NCBI RefSeq assembly: GCF_032854445.1
Contig: NC_088295.1
Location: 44,877,385-44,941,384, forward strand
Reading direction: 5' to 3'
Length of the DNA: 64,000 nt
DNA from: Liolophura sinensis
Taxonomy: Eukaryota > Mollusca > Polyplacophora > Chitonida > Chitonidae
Below, one piece after another: positions 26,887-41,081 of the stretch (the stretch's first letter is position 1; every line of letters starts with the position of its first letter). The translations under genes were made by a program, and so were the position numbers. The notes below the pieces were generated by a model. It did not search any database. It worked only from the letters and a program-made list of their open reading frames with translations, and had not been told where the DNA came from.

Positions 26887-27088
26887 CCGGACGGCAAGTG
26901 AGAGTAAACTGCCGAATGGCCAGCAGATCCCGTCGAAACGCGACACGGAATCGATGGAGGATATAAGCAAGTCAGAGACCAATGGAACTCTGAAAGGTGC
27001 CAGTGACATAGGATCCCTTTACATCAGGATTAAACTGTCAGAAGGCCAAATCTCCATTGTCACTGCCAGATGCTGCCTTCCCAGATAA
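26887..27088 (+). other. Weak candidate terminal exon, hydrophilic open frame
   Basis: A plus-strand open frame becomes protein-like (charged, Ser/Glu/Lys/Asn-rich, few hydrophobic runs) after a pyrimidine-rich stretch ending TCTCCAAG at 26886. It reads ASESKLPNGQQIPSKRDTES and onward to a TAA at 27086-27088. The CpG content of 26880-27000 is high relative to its flanks. No start codon precedes it: the longer frame begins with TTG at 26693. No clear donor lies inside. The opposite strand is also open over the same span, which lowers the weight of this call. Confidence 0.12.
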
Positions 27089-30000
27089 CTTCACAACTTG
27101 TTAACTTTAGGCCAGTTCCTCTTCTTTTTTCCCACACTGACTCTGTCAAATACGACACAGAGATGTTTTCCACATTATGCCTGACTGGCCATCATACACC
27201 ACTGGCATTGCAACTTCACAAACCTTGTCTGGGGGAAAAAAATCTGTTGGGCTGAGAGAGATAGCTTTGAGGCATTCGTAACTAACAGTGGTCCTTTCAC
27301 TTCACAGGTGTTGGCTTTGAAAAATGTACGTGTACGATAGCTGGAAAGCCATTTGATCTTCTGACAAGCTGATTGTCTGCACTCCCAACCTAACCCACCA
27401 TCGATCTGGTTCCCCTTGCCGGGATCCTGAATTGCAGGCCTTACATGTTTGCGCATACTTCTCAGGGCTTTCTGTTGGATTCGTTCTTGATCCCAGCCTG
27501 CAATATCCCTCCAAATATTTCATTGGCGTGATCGATAGCCACCCGAGGAAACTGTTCACTTTTGGTTGTCCAGCCATTATCAGGAATAATTCCGACAAAA
27601 TGGACATTTGCTAAAGTAGGCCATGTAAAGTCTCAAGACAAAACTATACACCATGCCAAATGTAAGCCTGTAAAGGAATTAGGATGTGGGAAGGAAACTG
27701 AATTAACACAGTGAGAGTCGAGACACGAGGCAGATTCCAGTCCAGCGTCACTTCTCTACCCTTGTCAATCAATATTGTTGTCAATGGGCCGGAATGGGCT
27801 TTGCGACACAGGGGCTGCCCGTGCCGTCTTCGCTATGTACGCTCCAGTAACTATGACACAAAACATTGGCTCTTTGAAAACCATCCTTTTGAAGGTCTCA
27901 GTAAACACTGACCAGGGGGTCTCAGACAAGAGAAAATTGGCTCTTAATCCAGTACAAACACTTCAATTCACTGGCGCTCAAACCTTCCATTGATTCGGCC
28001 CATTAAATTACATGTACAAATAAATGTATATCTGGTTATAAAGTCAACCAGGGTCTTTGATAGGGTACCCAACAGAGACTGCCTCTCTTGAGCCAGGCAA
28101 AAATAAAATAGTTTCATCTTTTTTGAGGTTTCCACATGAGAGTCTCTTCAGTACAGCTGTGACTGCCATCACAAGCACACAGAGAGATAAATGCATTCCA
28201 CTTCTTGTTGCACTTTTCTTGAACAGACGCAAACCCTGTGACAAAGAGTGACGGACCTCATTTCTCACATACATGTAGATTGTCCTTCATATTTACAAAA
28301 ATATTCCCTATATCTGTAGGCAAAATGATTCACATGTATGTTTTGTTAAATCTGATACAGTGTTATTGGTAATAATAAGTTCCAACTATATTTGCATACT
28401 TCTAACCAGCAAAGCCTTAATTATATACTTTCTATTTTGGAAATTAATCTAGTGATTAATGGCCCGTAACAACCATCCGGGTTGACCAGTGGTACATACA
28501 TATCTGATTTGACACCTACATTTATATAACAAAATAACCAGCTCACATAGAACAAACCCGAGGATCATCACTGATCATCCGTTAAAATTTAACGTTCTTG
28601 AATTATTCTTACTGCATAATTAATTTAATTGTTCTCTAGGTGAAGAACATTTACAAGTCTCAAGCAAGAAACCTGTGCCGATTCTGAGTAAAATCATGTT
28701 TGAGACATTAAAAATCGGTCATCTTATTGTCTCAAGTGGTCAATCAGCTAGAGTTAATAAACCAAGTACTGGTCTGCTTGCAGTGATTAGAAAACTTGTG
28801 GGTTGTCATGGCTACAGATGTTATACTCCATCACATATGCTTTGAAGGCAGTCCTTTAAATGTCATGATGTACAGTTGTCAATATGTTAAATTCAAAAAA
28901 TTAACAAAGACAAATAAAAACCGCTCAGATTTTATCTTTCACAACTCACATTGACGACAAAAATTTCAAAAACCTTCCAACATTTGTTGTTCCCTGAAAG
29001 AAAAATACACTTAACCTTCATCAGTTGATATTTTTTAATGCCCCTTGTTTTGTTTCTAGCTATCCTTGAATCTCCAACTGCTCTGAACCGAGATGAACTT
29101 GTTGCATGCAACTTCTCTCACAGCAGTTGCACTTCTACCTGTGGATTGAGCTGAGCACTGCAAATATCAGACCTGAGTTCATTCTACCTGCTTCCTTTGT
29201 TGCTGATTGATTTAAAACAACTAATAAGATAATGGGAGAGATTATTGGAGCGATCAGTGACACAGGGGAGGAACGACCAGATGACAAGACAATCTGCACA
29301 GGCCCTTAGGGGGTGTAATAAGGGCTGTATGCAGCATCGATCAAAGGAAGTAGTCGTCCACAGATGCTACATCGCAGGCAAACCAGTTACATAACCATTG
29401 TGCCAACAGCTCTTTCAAGTTCATTATAGTTACAGCTGATGCTGACAGTCGACGACATGCGCTTTTATCACGTGGCGCAATGCCATTACCGGATTATCCA
29501 GGGCTGATTAGCGACGATTGACAAACAAGATTGGCCGGCATTCCTATGCATCACTTCTACTCAAAAATGGAGCTGATATCAATGATGCAAAGGCTGTTTT
29601 AACCATGCACATGGTATCAGCAGAGGCATGCCTGCATGCATAGATTAGTCTGTAGAATTTCAGATTCCACTGCGCATACTTGTACCACCAATAAAGTTTG
29701 GGACATCCAACCAATTCTTTCTTCAAACAGTCTCAAAATGTATTAATGTACATGACAGCATCAATAGCTTCCATTATTACAGGCCTGTGTTTGCCTATAA
29801 TTTTAACACTATACTGATTATCTTCCATGGTTGGTATGGGGCACCTTTAGGGCATCCAAATTTTTACATTATTTGAATTTGAACGGGTGTGACAAAAATA
29901 AGGCTTAAAGGATACATTCTATGAAATAAAGAGTATGTTTTAAAGGAACATAAAGAAAGATCAGTCAAAAAAAAAAAAGAGAAAATTCTTGGGGTAGGTT

Positions 30001-33000
30001 TTATATTTTTTATAATGCCTTTATTTTATGTATATTTTCTGTCAATCATTAAAAATATTTGGAAAAGACATGATCAATGAACATTCCAGGAATGAAGGAA
30101 CCAGCTTAGCACCCACAATTCGGACTCTCCCGCGAAAAGTTATCATTACTGACATCACCATAACAGGCTGCTTAATTTCCGAACTGACCAATGGTGCATT
30201 ACAAAAACTGTAGTTTAAAGCCATTTTTACACACTAAGAAGAAAGCTGATAAACTTTTTTGGATTCCTATGTTTGGAAACATCATATACTACTAATGAAA
30301 ACCAAGCGTTTCATGTATCCTTCTAGCAGTTATATAAGCCAGTGAGAGGAACTGATGAGCCAGTAAGGACCCCCTGCAGAGATACATTTCCAATACAATT
30401 CCTCTAGTTACAGACAGACACCAGACTTTCATGGAAGGAAATGGAATATTTTCAGATTTGTATACCTCATTACACCAAGTCTTCCAAGATTTACAAAGTG
30501 TTACGACCACTGTTGCAGAATTCCAAACCATCAAAAGATGTCTAAATTCCCAGTTTTATTGTTAGTTACTTGATGAATATGGAGAATCACGGAAGCATCA
30601 AGGGAACATACATATACAGATCGTCATCATAGCGTTTTGATGAATTCACTTGTTCTTAAGCCAAGTCCGGTCACCCCTACAGACTATTGGCATCTACCTT
30701 CTCAGCACGCAATCGGAAACCTTTTGCCTCACACATACAAAAAACATGTAACCTTGGCTGGACTTCTCCATTAAACACCTATTCATCAATCAATCAATTC
30801 ACCCATAAATCAATCACATTGTCTGTTGGAAACAAAACCGCACTAGTGACTTTTGATCTACCCCATGATTCTGGCGCAGCTCCTTGGTGCCAGCTTTGTG
30901 CTTGGTGTACGTTTAATGGCTCACAAGGTGTAAAGTGATCAATCACTGTCTCGCCACCTAATCCAACAAGACATCTATTTCCAGTCGCCAGCAGGTAAGC
31001 AACAATGACGACAGAGTCGTAAGGCACTGTTTCAGACACTTCATTTCCTCCTCCCAACATTAAAGATTCCACTCTGCCAATTTCTGACACGGAAGTTAAG
31101 TGTGATTTTGTTTAAGGGCTCTTTTTTTCCATAGGAATCATACAAATGACCTCATTCCCCAAAAAGCCTAATCGACTGATAAGAGTTTAATATCTTTATT
31201 ATCTCACATTACAGGCACTTTGAAGTCAACCTACTCCATCCAAACCACAACCTTTAGCAAACTGGACAACTAGATGTTGGTTGATCTGTCAGTCAGTTAA
31301 ATTTTTGACATTCTATCAATTAACATGTGTCTTGTGCAAGAAAAGAGACCAGTGTGCAAAAAGATGTTGTCGATGTTGCAGATACTGATTTAGATTTTGA
31401 TTTTTTTTTAGCGGAACTAAATTTTGCATTTCTGTGAATCTGGCGTTTGTTATCCTTGTTTGGAGAAGGGGAATCAATTTATGCAAAACATTGTTTCCAC
31501 AATCACTGTAATTAATTAAATAGTATCTATTATACATACACAAAATGGACAATTAGTACACTGAAATACCTTCAGAGTCTTGCTCCTACAGCATATTATA
31601 TGTACCTGCCTATGTACATGCAGCCACAGAAGTTCAAGACAAACATTGAAATCAATTATTCTACAAATGTGCTTCGATTGCCTGCAGACTGCTAAACATT
31701 ATAGATCCATGTAATTCACAGCCCCATGCTTAACACCTTGTCTGACAGCGATGGCCTCCCCTGACAAAAACACCTGCAGATATGCAAATTATCTGTAAGC
31801 CCATGTATTCTCTGCATTCTGTTTGATGACAAAAAGAGACAGATAATCAATGTTCAGTCTTAAACAATGTGAACTGTTGTGACAGGTGTCTGAGTTGAAC
31901 AAAAATAACAGAACGAAGCAAGAAAATGTGCTACGTCTAGATCTTCCAACAGAGTATAAAACACTGTGAAAAATTTCAACTGTTGTACGTAATGAAAATA
32001 TTCACAGACAGCATTCAGGTGCCAACATGTAATTGTGTTTATACATTTCAGTATATATTAGCCAGCAAGCCAGCTGGAAGTTGATATTATTGTATGCTGA
32101 TCAAAACAAAAATAATCAAATCTGTGAGCTATTAGTATATGAAAGGCTGGCGCTTATTTATAAAGAGAAAGGAAATGCATGTTTCGTCTTCTTTCATTTG
32201 ACATATTAAGTGTATGTACATGTGACAAATAGTACAGAAAAATACAGATAATTTTTGCTGGACAAGAAATCATAAAAATGTTGAATCAAATGCAAATTTG
32301 CAATAGCTTCAACAGCAAAGAACCAACGTTATTGTGCTCCCTGACCACAAGTTTAGTGAAGTGAGCATGTTAAAACAATGTCAAAGATATGACCGACCAA
32401 CCAACTGCCTGACGGACAAACAGAGCAACCTAAAAAAAGCTGTTTGTTACAAATAAACTAGCTGACCGTATTTTGGACAGAAAACTACTCCTAGTATAGT
32501 TTGACAGGCCTCCTCTGCAACCCAGGTTGACAACATCTCAGTACTCTCAAAGAAATGGTGGAATAACACTAAGAAAACATCAATGAACAGCCCAGCTAGT
32601 AAATTAGCTCTTATCATAGCCACTCTCTTTGAAATTACAGGACTTTTGATTCACTTTTCACACAATTACCAATTAACTGTGTTTATATCAGAAACAACAA
32701 TATTACAAAGACGTGTAAATTGACGTGAGGAAAGTTAATTAAAGGCTGAGTGCACAACTTGCCTGAAGAAAAATAGCTCTCATATCTGTGACCGGGTCAC
32801 ATTCCTTTACATGTACTGTTTGGCACAGGAGAGTAGATCTTGTCCAGCAATATATAACATTTGCAGAATGCTACTAAATATTATTCTGACGTCACATGTG
32901 ATGACTTACACATATGATTTTTGAATCAAGTAATAAAATTCCTTTCTTAAAATATGGTATATGTATAGGTGAACCATTGGTGAAATTCATGAATAATTGT

Positions 33001-36000
33001 ATAAATATCATATATATCTATACACATCAAAGTACACTGTTTTCATTTAAGCTGCATATAAAAATATTATTTTATTAATAGTTTCATACTTAGTAATTCA
33101 ACACATATTTTATCAACATTTCCATATAAATTAATCATTGACAACATGTTTGCTTTTCACTTATATAGAATGTACTTGAGACATAATTATTTGAAGTATT
33201 CGGTGATAAGTAATAAAAATTTGGAAACAAGGTTTCGTTGCTGTGGGAAAAATGTCGATTCTGTATGCAGGTATAGAACTTTCCATTGAAATCTGTCTCA
33301 GGTAGATGATATATCATGCAACAGCACATATGTCAGACGTAGATAAACACACTGACGACAATCTTACCTTTTTAATCTTCTGGTTATTGCTATCCCATTT
33401 CCACAGCATCATTGTCTACGTCAGCCACTCAATATTAATCAGCCACCTTTCATCTATCCTGTATCCACAACACACAGTTCTACCCCCAGGTATAATCCCT
33501 TATCTCAGAAAGTTCATTCATCATATTGCGACATTAGATACATTCTAGAATGCATGCAAAACATCTTCCATCAAAGCTATGGTAATATATCCGATAGGTC
33601 GATGTGACACAACAGAACTCACTCTCTTTATTGTCTTTTTTTTTTTTCAGTCCTCGTTCCTATATCCGCATGCCAGCTATATCTGACTGACATGTCACGT
33701 ACTGGTTTTGGTACACCGCCTTTGTTACCTCACTGATACTGGTGCTGTGCCTGAGCCCCGTCACGTCAAAGCGTAACAGCATTCATAACGGACACGGCCG
33801 ATGACAGCACAATGAGGAGGGGGAGATTTTCTGGCAGGCTTCACCAGCTGTACTAAGCCACTTCATCACTGAACCTGGCAGAATTCCACCACTTAACCCT
33901 GCTGAAACTGTCAGATTATGACACACTTTAAGGTTCTGCCTGCCCTGCGTAATGTTAATATCACACTGATCTCTGTACGTGTTAAAGGGAAGATGGTCGA
34001 AACCTGATGAACATATCACATGCACCCACATGCAAATAAGATTTTGTTAATCTGTCTGGTGTGACACTTGGTTTAGAATTCCATCATTTACGAGAATTTC
34101 GCTGGATCCAAGATTATCAAAGCTGATCTTTTATAATATGTTACATAATAAATGTAATATCACGCTCTTAGTGGCATTCTAAGTAACCTACTTTAGAAAG
34201 AAAATGTCAAGCAGAAATAACCGAAAAAATTTAACAAGAGAGTGCATTTTTTTTAAATACTTAACTGCTTGATGCAAAACAGTTGATGTATTGCCAGGGC
34301 AAGACATCCAAGCTTTCTTATGAGCATAAAATAGCTTTTCACACAAATATGATCTGCACTTTACCACATGACCAAATGGCAGACTCATTGGTCATTATGA
34401 CAAGGTCAGGGCATGCTTACAAATATTTCCAATTCTGTTACAAGACCTGGTTTCCTAAAACTTGAAGATCTCCTAAAAAAAATCCAATCTGTTCGTTTCT
34501 ATTATGTTCAAACAATTTTGGTGAAGAGAGGAAGTTGTCAAATTTTGAAAATAGGGGAAGTTGTTAAAAATAAGAGAATGCACCTAACTACCTTCTGGAT
34601 TTTTTTTACTCCATGTCAATGAGAATGTGATTTTTCTATGATAACAGCCATTATAAGCAGATAATCACGGTACAGTTACCTCGGTGAATTGTTAGAAAGA
34701 GCTACAAAGGGAATTCTATTGCAACAAAACTCAAACAACGGAAACCGTGAAGCAACGACTGTACATCCAGCATCTGCAGGTGTCATGCCAGCCAACGATA
34801 TGCAATCCACACAAAGCCTGTTTTGGGGCTGGTTTCATAGATTGTCCTGCAGAAACGTAAGTAAAAATGATGTCAGATGGATGTCATAAATCAAGCAGAC
34901 CAAAGCCACTTCGCTGGAGTTTCAACAGCTCTTCGGGGAGACAAGAGTCTACAAACCCCCCACAAGGAATTGTTGAGCTACATGAAGTCGGGATAAATGT
35001 TTGATAGCTGTAGAGGGAAAGATGCCACAAGGGTCCCTGTAATAATCCTGGTGCTTAGTTACAGTTCAATGACCTCCAGCTGCAAATTACAGGGTTGGTT
35101 TTACCTGCATCTTCATGTCTATTGCACTGAGCAAGGTGACAAAGTCTCACAGGACTGTCCAGTAGGGCCTACACATACACACTCAATGAGCTCATTAACA
35201 GCTGGATAGTGCTTGGCCTTTTATGTCTGGCTGTTGGATGAATGTTATCATACGGATCAATTTCACCTGTGCGTGTGGGTCTAATTTCTTGTTATCTCAC
35301 CTGTAATCATGCCCTGTGCCGTGCACTGCACGTGCAGCTATAATACCGTAGGTCTGTCGATATTCTCAGGTGAAACAATGCTTTAGCCCCTGAATACTAA
35401 TCTGAATACTCACAGGCTAGCAGGGAATGCCCGGACAGGAAAACTATTGTTCTTCCTCACCACCAGTGATAAAACCCCCACAAACTGCATCAAATATCCT
35501 GTGTCTAATTAACAATAAACCATGCCTAATCAACTCAAACTGATCAGACCTAATTTCAGGTGTGAACAAACAAACACAAACTTAAACTCAGACAACGTTT
35601 GAAAAGATGAGACAAATCCTCCACTCAGTTCAGAATCTGCATCACATTCATACCCAAGTCCTTTATTATACAGAGCTGTCAAACCAAGGACGTCTGACTT
35701 TTGTCAGGAAATCATTTGTCACACCGGACAGACATGATCTTGAGTCGGTCTAAAGAGGCAGGAGATACCATCAGGAACCAAGCACCACTGCCCAGACAAG
35801 GCGGATTCCGGTAATCCTAGAGTCAACGGTCAGACGAAATCCATAAATGGCAATTTTTCTCGGCACAGCTCAGTCTGGTTAGCCACAGCAGAGCACATAA
35901 ATACATACATACTGATGTCAAGCTGCCCAGCTGGACACTAGCTTGTGATGGTCAAATCAACTGACCGTTCCACTGGTCTGAGTTCTTGTATCCTCCAAGT

Positions 36001-37390
36001 CCAATTTCCTGGTGTGTCGGACATGTCCAGAAGCGCCTGGGTCCACTAACTCTCTGGGGGTAATGGCATTACTAGTGACATCAGCTCGTCTTTAATCAAC
36101 CTATTTTGCCAACATGGCCACTTGGGTCCCTTGGGGAACTTTTGGGCAATGTGCATCGCCAAAGCGCTCTTCTGGCTGGTTCCAACCCTGACCACCTCAT
36201 GGCTTAAATCAATATGGACTCCCCAAGCAACTTGCGACAATTTTATGACCATTAATGTCACTGGTCATTCCTCAGTACCTTTGGGTCCTATAGGAAACTG
36301 CCACTGACCAATAACTGACCACAAATAGTCAGACAATAAAAGTGAAATCAATAGCACAGCATTATGACATAATTCCATCCTGGAAGCAGTTTTATATCGT
36401 GAGAATTACCAAGATGCAGTGGCTGATAACGTTACTAGACGGAAATTAAAATCTTGAAAGTATAATTACACGTACAAAAACATACAATGGTAAATTCCTT
36501 GGCTGAAAACAAGAGATGTCATATGAAATGAAAACAGATGATTTTCCACCTGCAAGCTTTAAATTCAAAAATATCATGACGCCTTCATTTGAAATAAATC
36601 AGATTCAGTTTATAAGGTAAAAAAATTTGCAAAGTAATTTGCTGCAAAATGTTTAATGCCCAGGAAGTAACACACTTAAGCTGATTTCCAAAGATTCCAT
36701 CACTTTTTCCCTCATATCTCTTCACCTGCTAAAATGTTCCCTCTGACAGCAAACAGAGCTAACCCAAATGAGTAGAGGCAAGACAAAACGTTTCACAGTG
36801 AAGGTATTACAATTATTTTACATAACTTGTCAGTCAGGTTGCCTTTATATCATACTCATACCATCACCATATCAAACTTAAAGAGGATAAACTCTATTGC
36901 CTGTCACATGCAATTTTAGATAATAAAATTAGGGTCATATGATGCAGTTTTTATAATACGAGTTTCTTGCAAGTTTCAGGATAAAACTGAATCCCACTGA
37001 ACAATGAACACTGAACCTTTTGTACAATGATGCTGAATCAATTAACAAATTGCATTTTATATGTTCATTCAGTAAATAGGTTCTGCATATGTATATCCCA
37101 TGTGCATGTACATGTCAGCTTCCAAACATACACAGATACTTAGATATCAAGCTGCAACAAATAAAATCCCTTAGCTCTCATCATAACATGCCCCTCCCGA
37201 CAAAACTCAACCGCACAATAACAAAGATTAGATTCATTCTTACTCAAAAGAACGGTAAACATCTTTCAAAAGCTAAACAGGCAAATCTAAATAGGCCTAC
37301 TGACTTAACAAAGGAGCTCAATACTATAGTTGACACACAGTTAATCACACAAATATCAATGCTTACTTAACCAAGACGGTCAACAAACTT
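27089..37390. other. Long unique stretch, no supported gene
   Basis: 27.1-28.0 kb and 33.6-34.0 kb are richer in GC and carry overlapping frames on both strands, as expected by chance in such composition. A minus-strand frame at 30794-31090 opens after TTCCGTGTCAG, a fair acceptor, but starts with GTG and has no clear donor. The rest is AT-rich without visible repeats. Confidence 0.5.
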
Positions 37391-37634
37391 CATTTATTTA
37401 TTTATTTGATTGACATTTTACACTGTACTCAAGAATATTTCACTTATATGACGGCGACCACATTATGGCGGGGGAAACACGGCAGAGCCCAGGGGAAGCC
37501 AATGGGAAACCCACGACCATACACAAGTTGCTGGAAAACCTTCCCATTTACAGCCGGAGAGGAAGCCAGCATGAGCTCGACTTGAACTGACAGCCATCGC
37601 ACTGATGGGAGGCTCCTGGGTCATTGTAGCATGG
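37391..37634 (-). mobile_element. V-type SINE, diverged, head incomplete
   Basis: Reverse-oriented copy with tail CATTTATTTATTTATTTGAT at the left. The body contains GGCGGGGGAAACACGGCAGA plus an extra dozen or so bases (AAGCCAATGGG region) relative to other copies. The B-box side is CGACTTGAACTGACAGCC. It ends near CTCCTGGGTCATTGTAGC, so the A-box end of the head is lost. The minus-strand frame at 37463-37756 is a SINE shadow. Confidence 0.88.
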
Positions 37635-38280
37635 ATCACAATTATTAAGCACTGCCACTCAACCCTGTGAGATGTTGCAACAGTAATTTTGAAGTTTGGA
37701 CATTTCTTGACTTGTCTATCTATTACTTCACATATCTTATCACAACTGATATACAATTATTATAGTTCACTGTACATGATGAAGTGAAGTATCTAAGACA
37801 GATAATACAATTTACGACCAGTGAGAATGTAGTTCACCAAATACTAAAATGTGAACTATCTACGGAGTATAACATGTATAACTTAACATGAATATCCAGA
37901 ACTAACCAGAGCACGTAACGGGTTTAAAAATGGAACTTTAGTACATGTACGAGTTCACCAAACACAAAATTGTTAACAATATATAAAGTAGGCAACATAA
38001 TCAATTATTTAATTGACAAAAATATGCTTTAATTTTCGAACCAAAGATCTGGGATGTATGAAAGTGTATGCATTAGAAATTTAAAAAAAAAACAACAACA
38101 GATGGCAGGCTGTACAGTGTTTACTAAATTAAAAAGCTATAAAGTAAGGTTTAAAAACACGAAGTAGCACTAATTCAAATGAAAGCAACTTCATGGCATA
38201 TACCCGCAATCTTCTTTACTGGTTTGCCTTTAGAAAGTAAACCTCTGCCACTCAAGGCAAAAGATAGTACATGCACATGA

Positions 38281-38480
38281 GCATCAAATAGCTGAGTCAG
38301 CGCGGCAGAGACTAATATTGCTCTCCACACCATTGACTCCGAAAGACAGCAAATCTAATTAGTCCCACCATTAACGCCTCGCCACTCCCAGAATTCCCAG
38401 GTAAGCAGCTGGTCACCAGCCTTTGCAATTGTAATTGAGCTAATTTCGCCCCTCAAACCTCAAGTGACCAGCGTCTCACA
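38281..38480. promoter_or_regulatory. Possible developmental enhancer-like block
   Basis: This block is richer in GC than its flanks. It holds a palindromic homeodomain-type site CTAATTAG (38355-38362), an E box CAGCTG (38406-38411), a CAATTG followed by TAATTG (38426-38437) and TCAAGTGA (38460-38467), an Nkx2-type core. Density of such short motifs is only suggestive, and no function is shown by sequence alone. Confidence 0.15.
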
Positions 38481-39062
38481 TCTGTGAACAAGTAGCTTGT
38501 TAAAGAGGCAAGATGTATGGCGAGACTGACCACTAGGTTTTATATCTACAGAATTCACCATTCTGGCGACAGCGTATAGAGTAAGACTGACAGCTAATAT
38601 GAATATCATGAATGGGTAAATGCCTTGACAACGGGTCACCAGCTATTCTGTACACCATTTGGTATATCATTCTTATCCCTGCAAACATCTGTGGTACCGG
38701 CTGTGAATAAAGACACTGCTAAATCATTTCTTTTGGCTGAATGAATGTTTATAGCGGTACAATAATTCTCCGACTTTTTCGCATGTTAAAAGAGCAATAC
38801 ATGCACATTTATGAGTCGATTTTGGAGACAAAACTATATAGGTTGGATTGGCCTATTTCAGGACTTCCTAAAGTGTATTAGCAATGCCTTCAAAATATGC
38901 TTGAATGAACACCTTGCAAACATGCGAAGAGGTTGAAAAATTACAGTAGTTGAATTTCTTTAATCCTTCTGACTATAAAAACTTAGTTCAAAGCGCAGAA
39001 TCTTTCTTGGTTAAAGAGGCGATTCGTTCACTTACTTTTATATATGATCTGTGGGAAAACTA

Positions 39063-39086
39063 ATTACATTAACATGATAATGTAAT
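39063..39086. repeat. Perfect 9-bp hairpin
   Basis: ATTACATTA, loop ACATGA, TAATGTAAT. It includes a TAATTA-type homeodomain core just to the left; no unit structure is seen around it. Confidence 0.9.
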
Positions 39087-40884
39087 AGTCAATCCAGGTT
39101 GGACCCAGTCGCCACCACACAGGAAGGACTGCCTCCCTGGGTTACCATGCATACTGACTCCAGCACTCTCTCCTCAGCAGACATTTGTTCTGGATTTTAT
39201 ACATACATTTGTGAGTTCATATTTGACATTTGTGTGTAACAGATCATGGAGATGATAAGACTTCTATGACCGCGGATACGATGTGTTCTGTCCGTCAGTA
39301 TTTTAACAATTAATGCATGGAAAGGTTCAACAGGAAGTGAGTGCGACACACTCTATCCCATGGCAGTAGCCATATATCACAACATAATGATAGATGATGA
39401 ATGATGCTTATAGTCAAAAACTCCATAACATCTGTCGCATTCACATTACCTATAGGCCTACAAACTGTATTGTGTTTCCACGCTTCCAGAAAATGTTAGT
39501 TCAATTAGCATAGTTTAAATAGGAATGCAACAGTCACCTGTACATCGGATTTGAAAAGCCTATCTCAATTCGTAGTTCAACAGCCACATATACGTCAAAT
39601 CTGAAAAGCGGTATTCTGGCTTCTGCAAAACTAATCAAGTTGCGTTTGGTATTGCATTGCAGTTGAAACTATAAACTTTATCATGATGGATCCATTTTAA
39701 ATAGACAATTTGTTTAGCGTACCAAAAACCTGTAAAAACATACAACAACTTTTAAAACCTTATTGGAAATTTTGGTGTACCTTCACACGATTTTGTGGAC
39801 AATGTGTCTGTCGACTTGAGATCAAATGTCTTTTAATGTGCACACCGATGTATATCATGGATGTACAAAACTCAGAGCATGATGCTGATGGAACAAGGAA
39901 AGATAGCATGAAGAGAGCACTTGGCAAGTTAGATTATGGTGTACAATGTAGCTCAATGTAAAGTCTCTGTATTCATCATGTCAAATCATGCAGACCACCA
40001 TGCTGGCAAAGGGATAAATATTTACATTTTTAATTTCATAGTCCATTCGGCAATTACTAACTTGCTCCATTGTCAGAGTTTGCACATTATAGCAAATAAA
40101 ATATGTCATTTGTATGACCAAATTTTCAAAAGAAATGAAAGTTCAGCATATAACTAAAAAACAATTCATTATCAACAGTATAGCAATGCCTCAGGAGGTA
40201 GCTTTGAATATGCATGGTGCTATTTTGGCCACTTCAAAAAACATTTTATATCTTAAAGGTACATGTGGGCATGTTCTCATTTTCTGTCAAAGTCTGGTGA
40301 TTTTCTTTATCATCCCCAAAGGGAATGAAAAAATGTAACACACCAGGTAGGTTTTTTGCTAATCCATACTTAATGAGTCAAAAATCTCAATTGTCATAGA
40401 GCATCAACAGTCTTTCAAAGCAAAACTACATAGCTTAATATAGTGCCTAATAACAGGTTACTTATAAGGTGGTCTTGTGTATTAATATTAAAAATATCCA
40501 AAAAATAACCCTCACACTGCTCCAATATAATCATTTCCATTCTGAATACAGCAGTTACTTCCGCCAATGTCACTGGACACCAGCATGCAGGTAGAGAGGT
40601 GAGAACAACATAATTGGGCCAAGAGAAAATGGGGAGATGACTACAATACACGAAAGAAACACGGGCAAACACCTCGGAAATGACTCGCGGCCAAAACCAG
40701 CCGTAATTCATGTATGGCATTTTCCAGGCTGATTGGCCCCCACAGCAACCTGATCAACATGTAAATAGCAACAACCATGCCTGTCAGATTCCATTTATCT
40801 CTGGGCCTTCTTCAGTTTTACTTGGAAAATCTTTTTTTTTTCTTTTTTTCTTAACACTTTTTCCTGAGAATTTTCTTAATCTAG

Positions 40885-41081
40885 AAGCTACGGCCATGGC
40901 TCACGGAGAGCTCGTGAAATTACATCTACCCACACTTCAGAGGGACGAGGATGGATTGAAAGGTGCCATGCTCTTCGTCAATTCCGCAAAAGCCCAAGGG
41001 TATTGCTGCGATGCAGCTGACATTTTTCAAAGCAGCAGACTGCACCTATGTTTAGTTTTTGGATGCCGGGCAATTCGCAAG
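40885..41081 (+). CDS. Candidate exon with start codon, product unknown
   Basis: Seen: a long pyrimidine tract (about 40829-40880) ends in TTAATCTAG, a good acceptor, at 40884. Eleven bases later comes ATG in the context GGCCATGG at 40896, a strong eukaryotic start context. The frame runs 62 codons and ends in phase 0 at GCAAG/GTATGG, a good donor whose GT is at 41082-41083. The peptide begins MAHGELVKLHLPTLQRDEDG and contains five Cys, four of them in CC and two C-x(5-6) settings in its second half. It resembles no family I know. The surrounding 40.55-41.28 kb is richer in CpG than its flanks. It is on the opposite strand to the 51.28 kb exon, so would belong to another transcript. Acceptor, start context and donor together are suggestive but could arise by chance in 64 kb. 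Confidence 0.22.

Larger units (their letters stand above)
37635..40884. other. Unique DNA, no supported gene
   Basis: It contains the enhancer-like block at 38.3 kb and the 9-bp hairpin at 39.06 kb. Frames are short and AT-driven. Confidence 0.5.

Noticed and set aside
27175-27993. Several overlapping 60-100-codon frames on both strands
   Set aside because: GC-richer DNA with fewer stops; no frame stands out or has splice framing.
30794-31090. 98-codon minus-strand frame with protein-like composition
   Set aside because: GTG start; a fair acceptor precedes it but no convincing donor follows, and the plus strand is also open.
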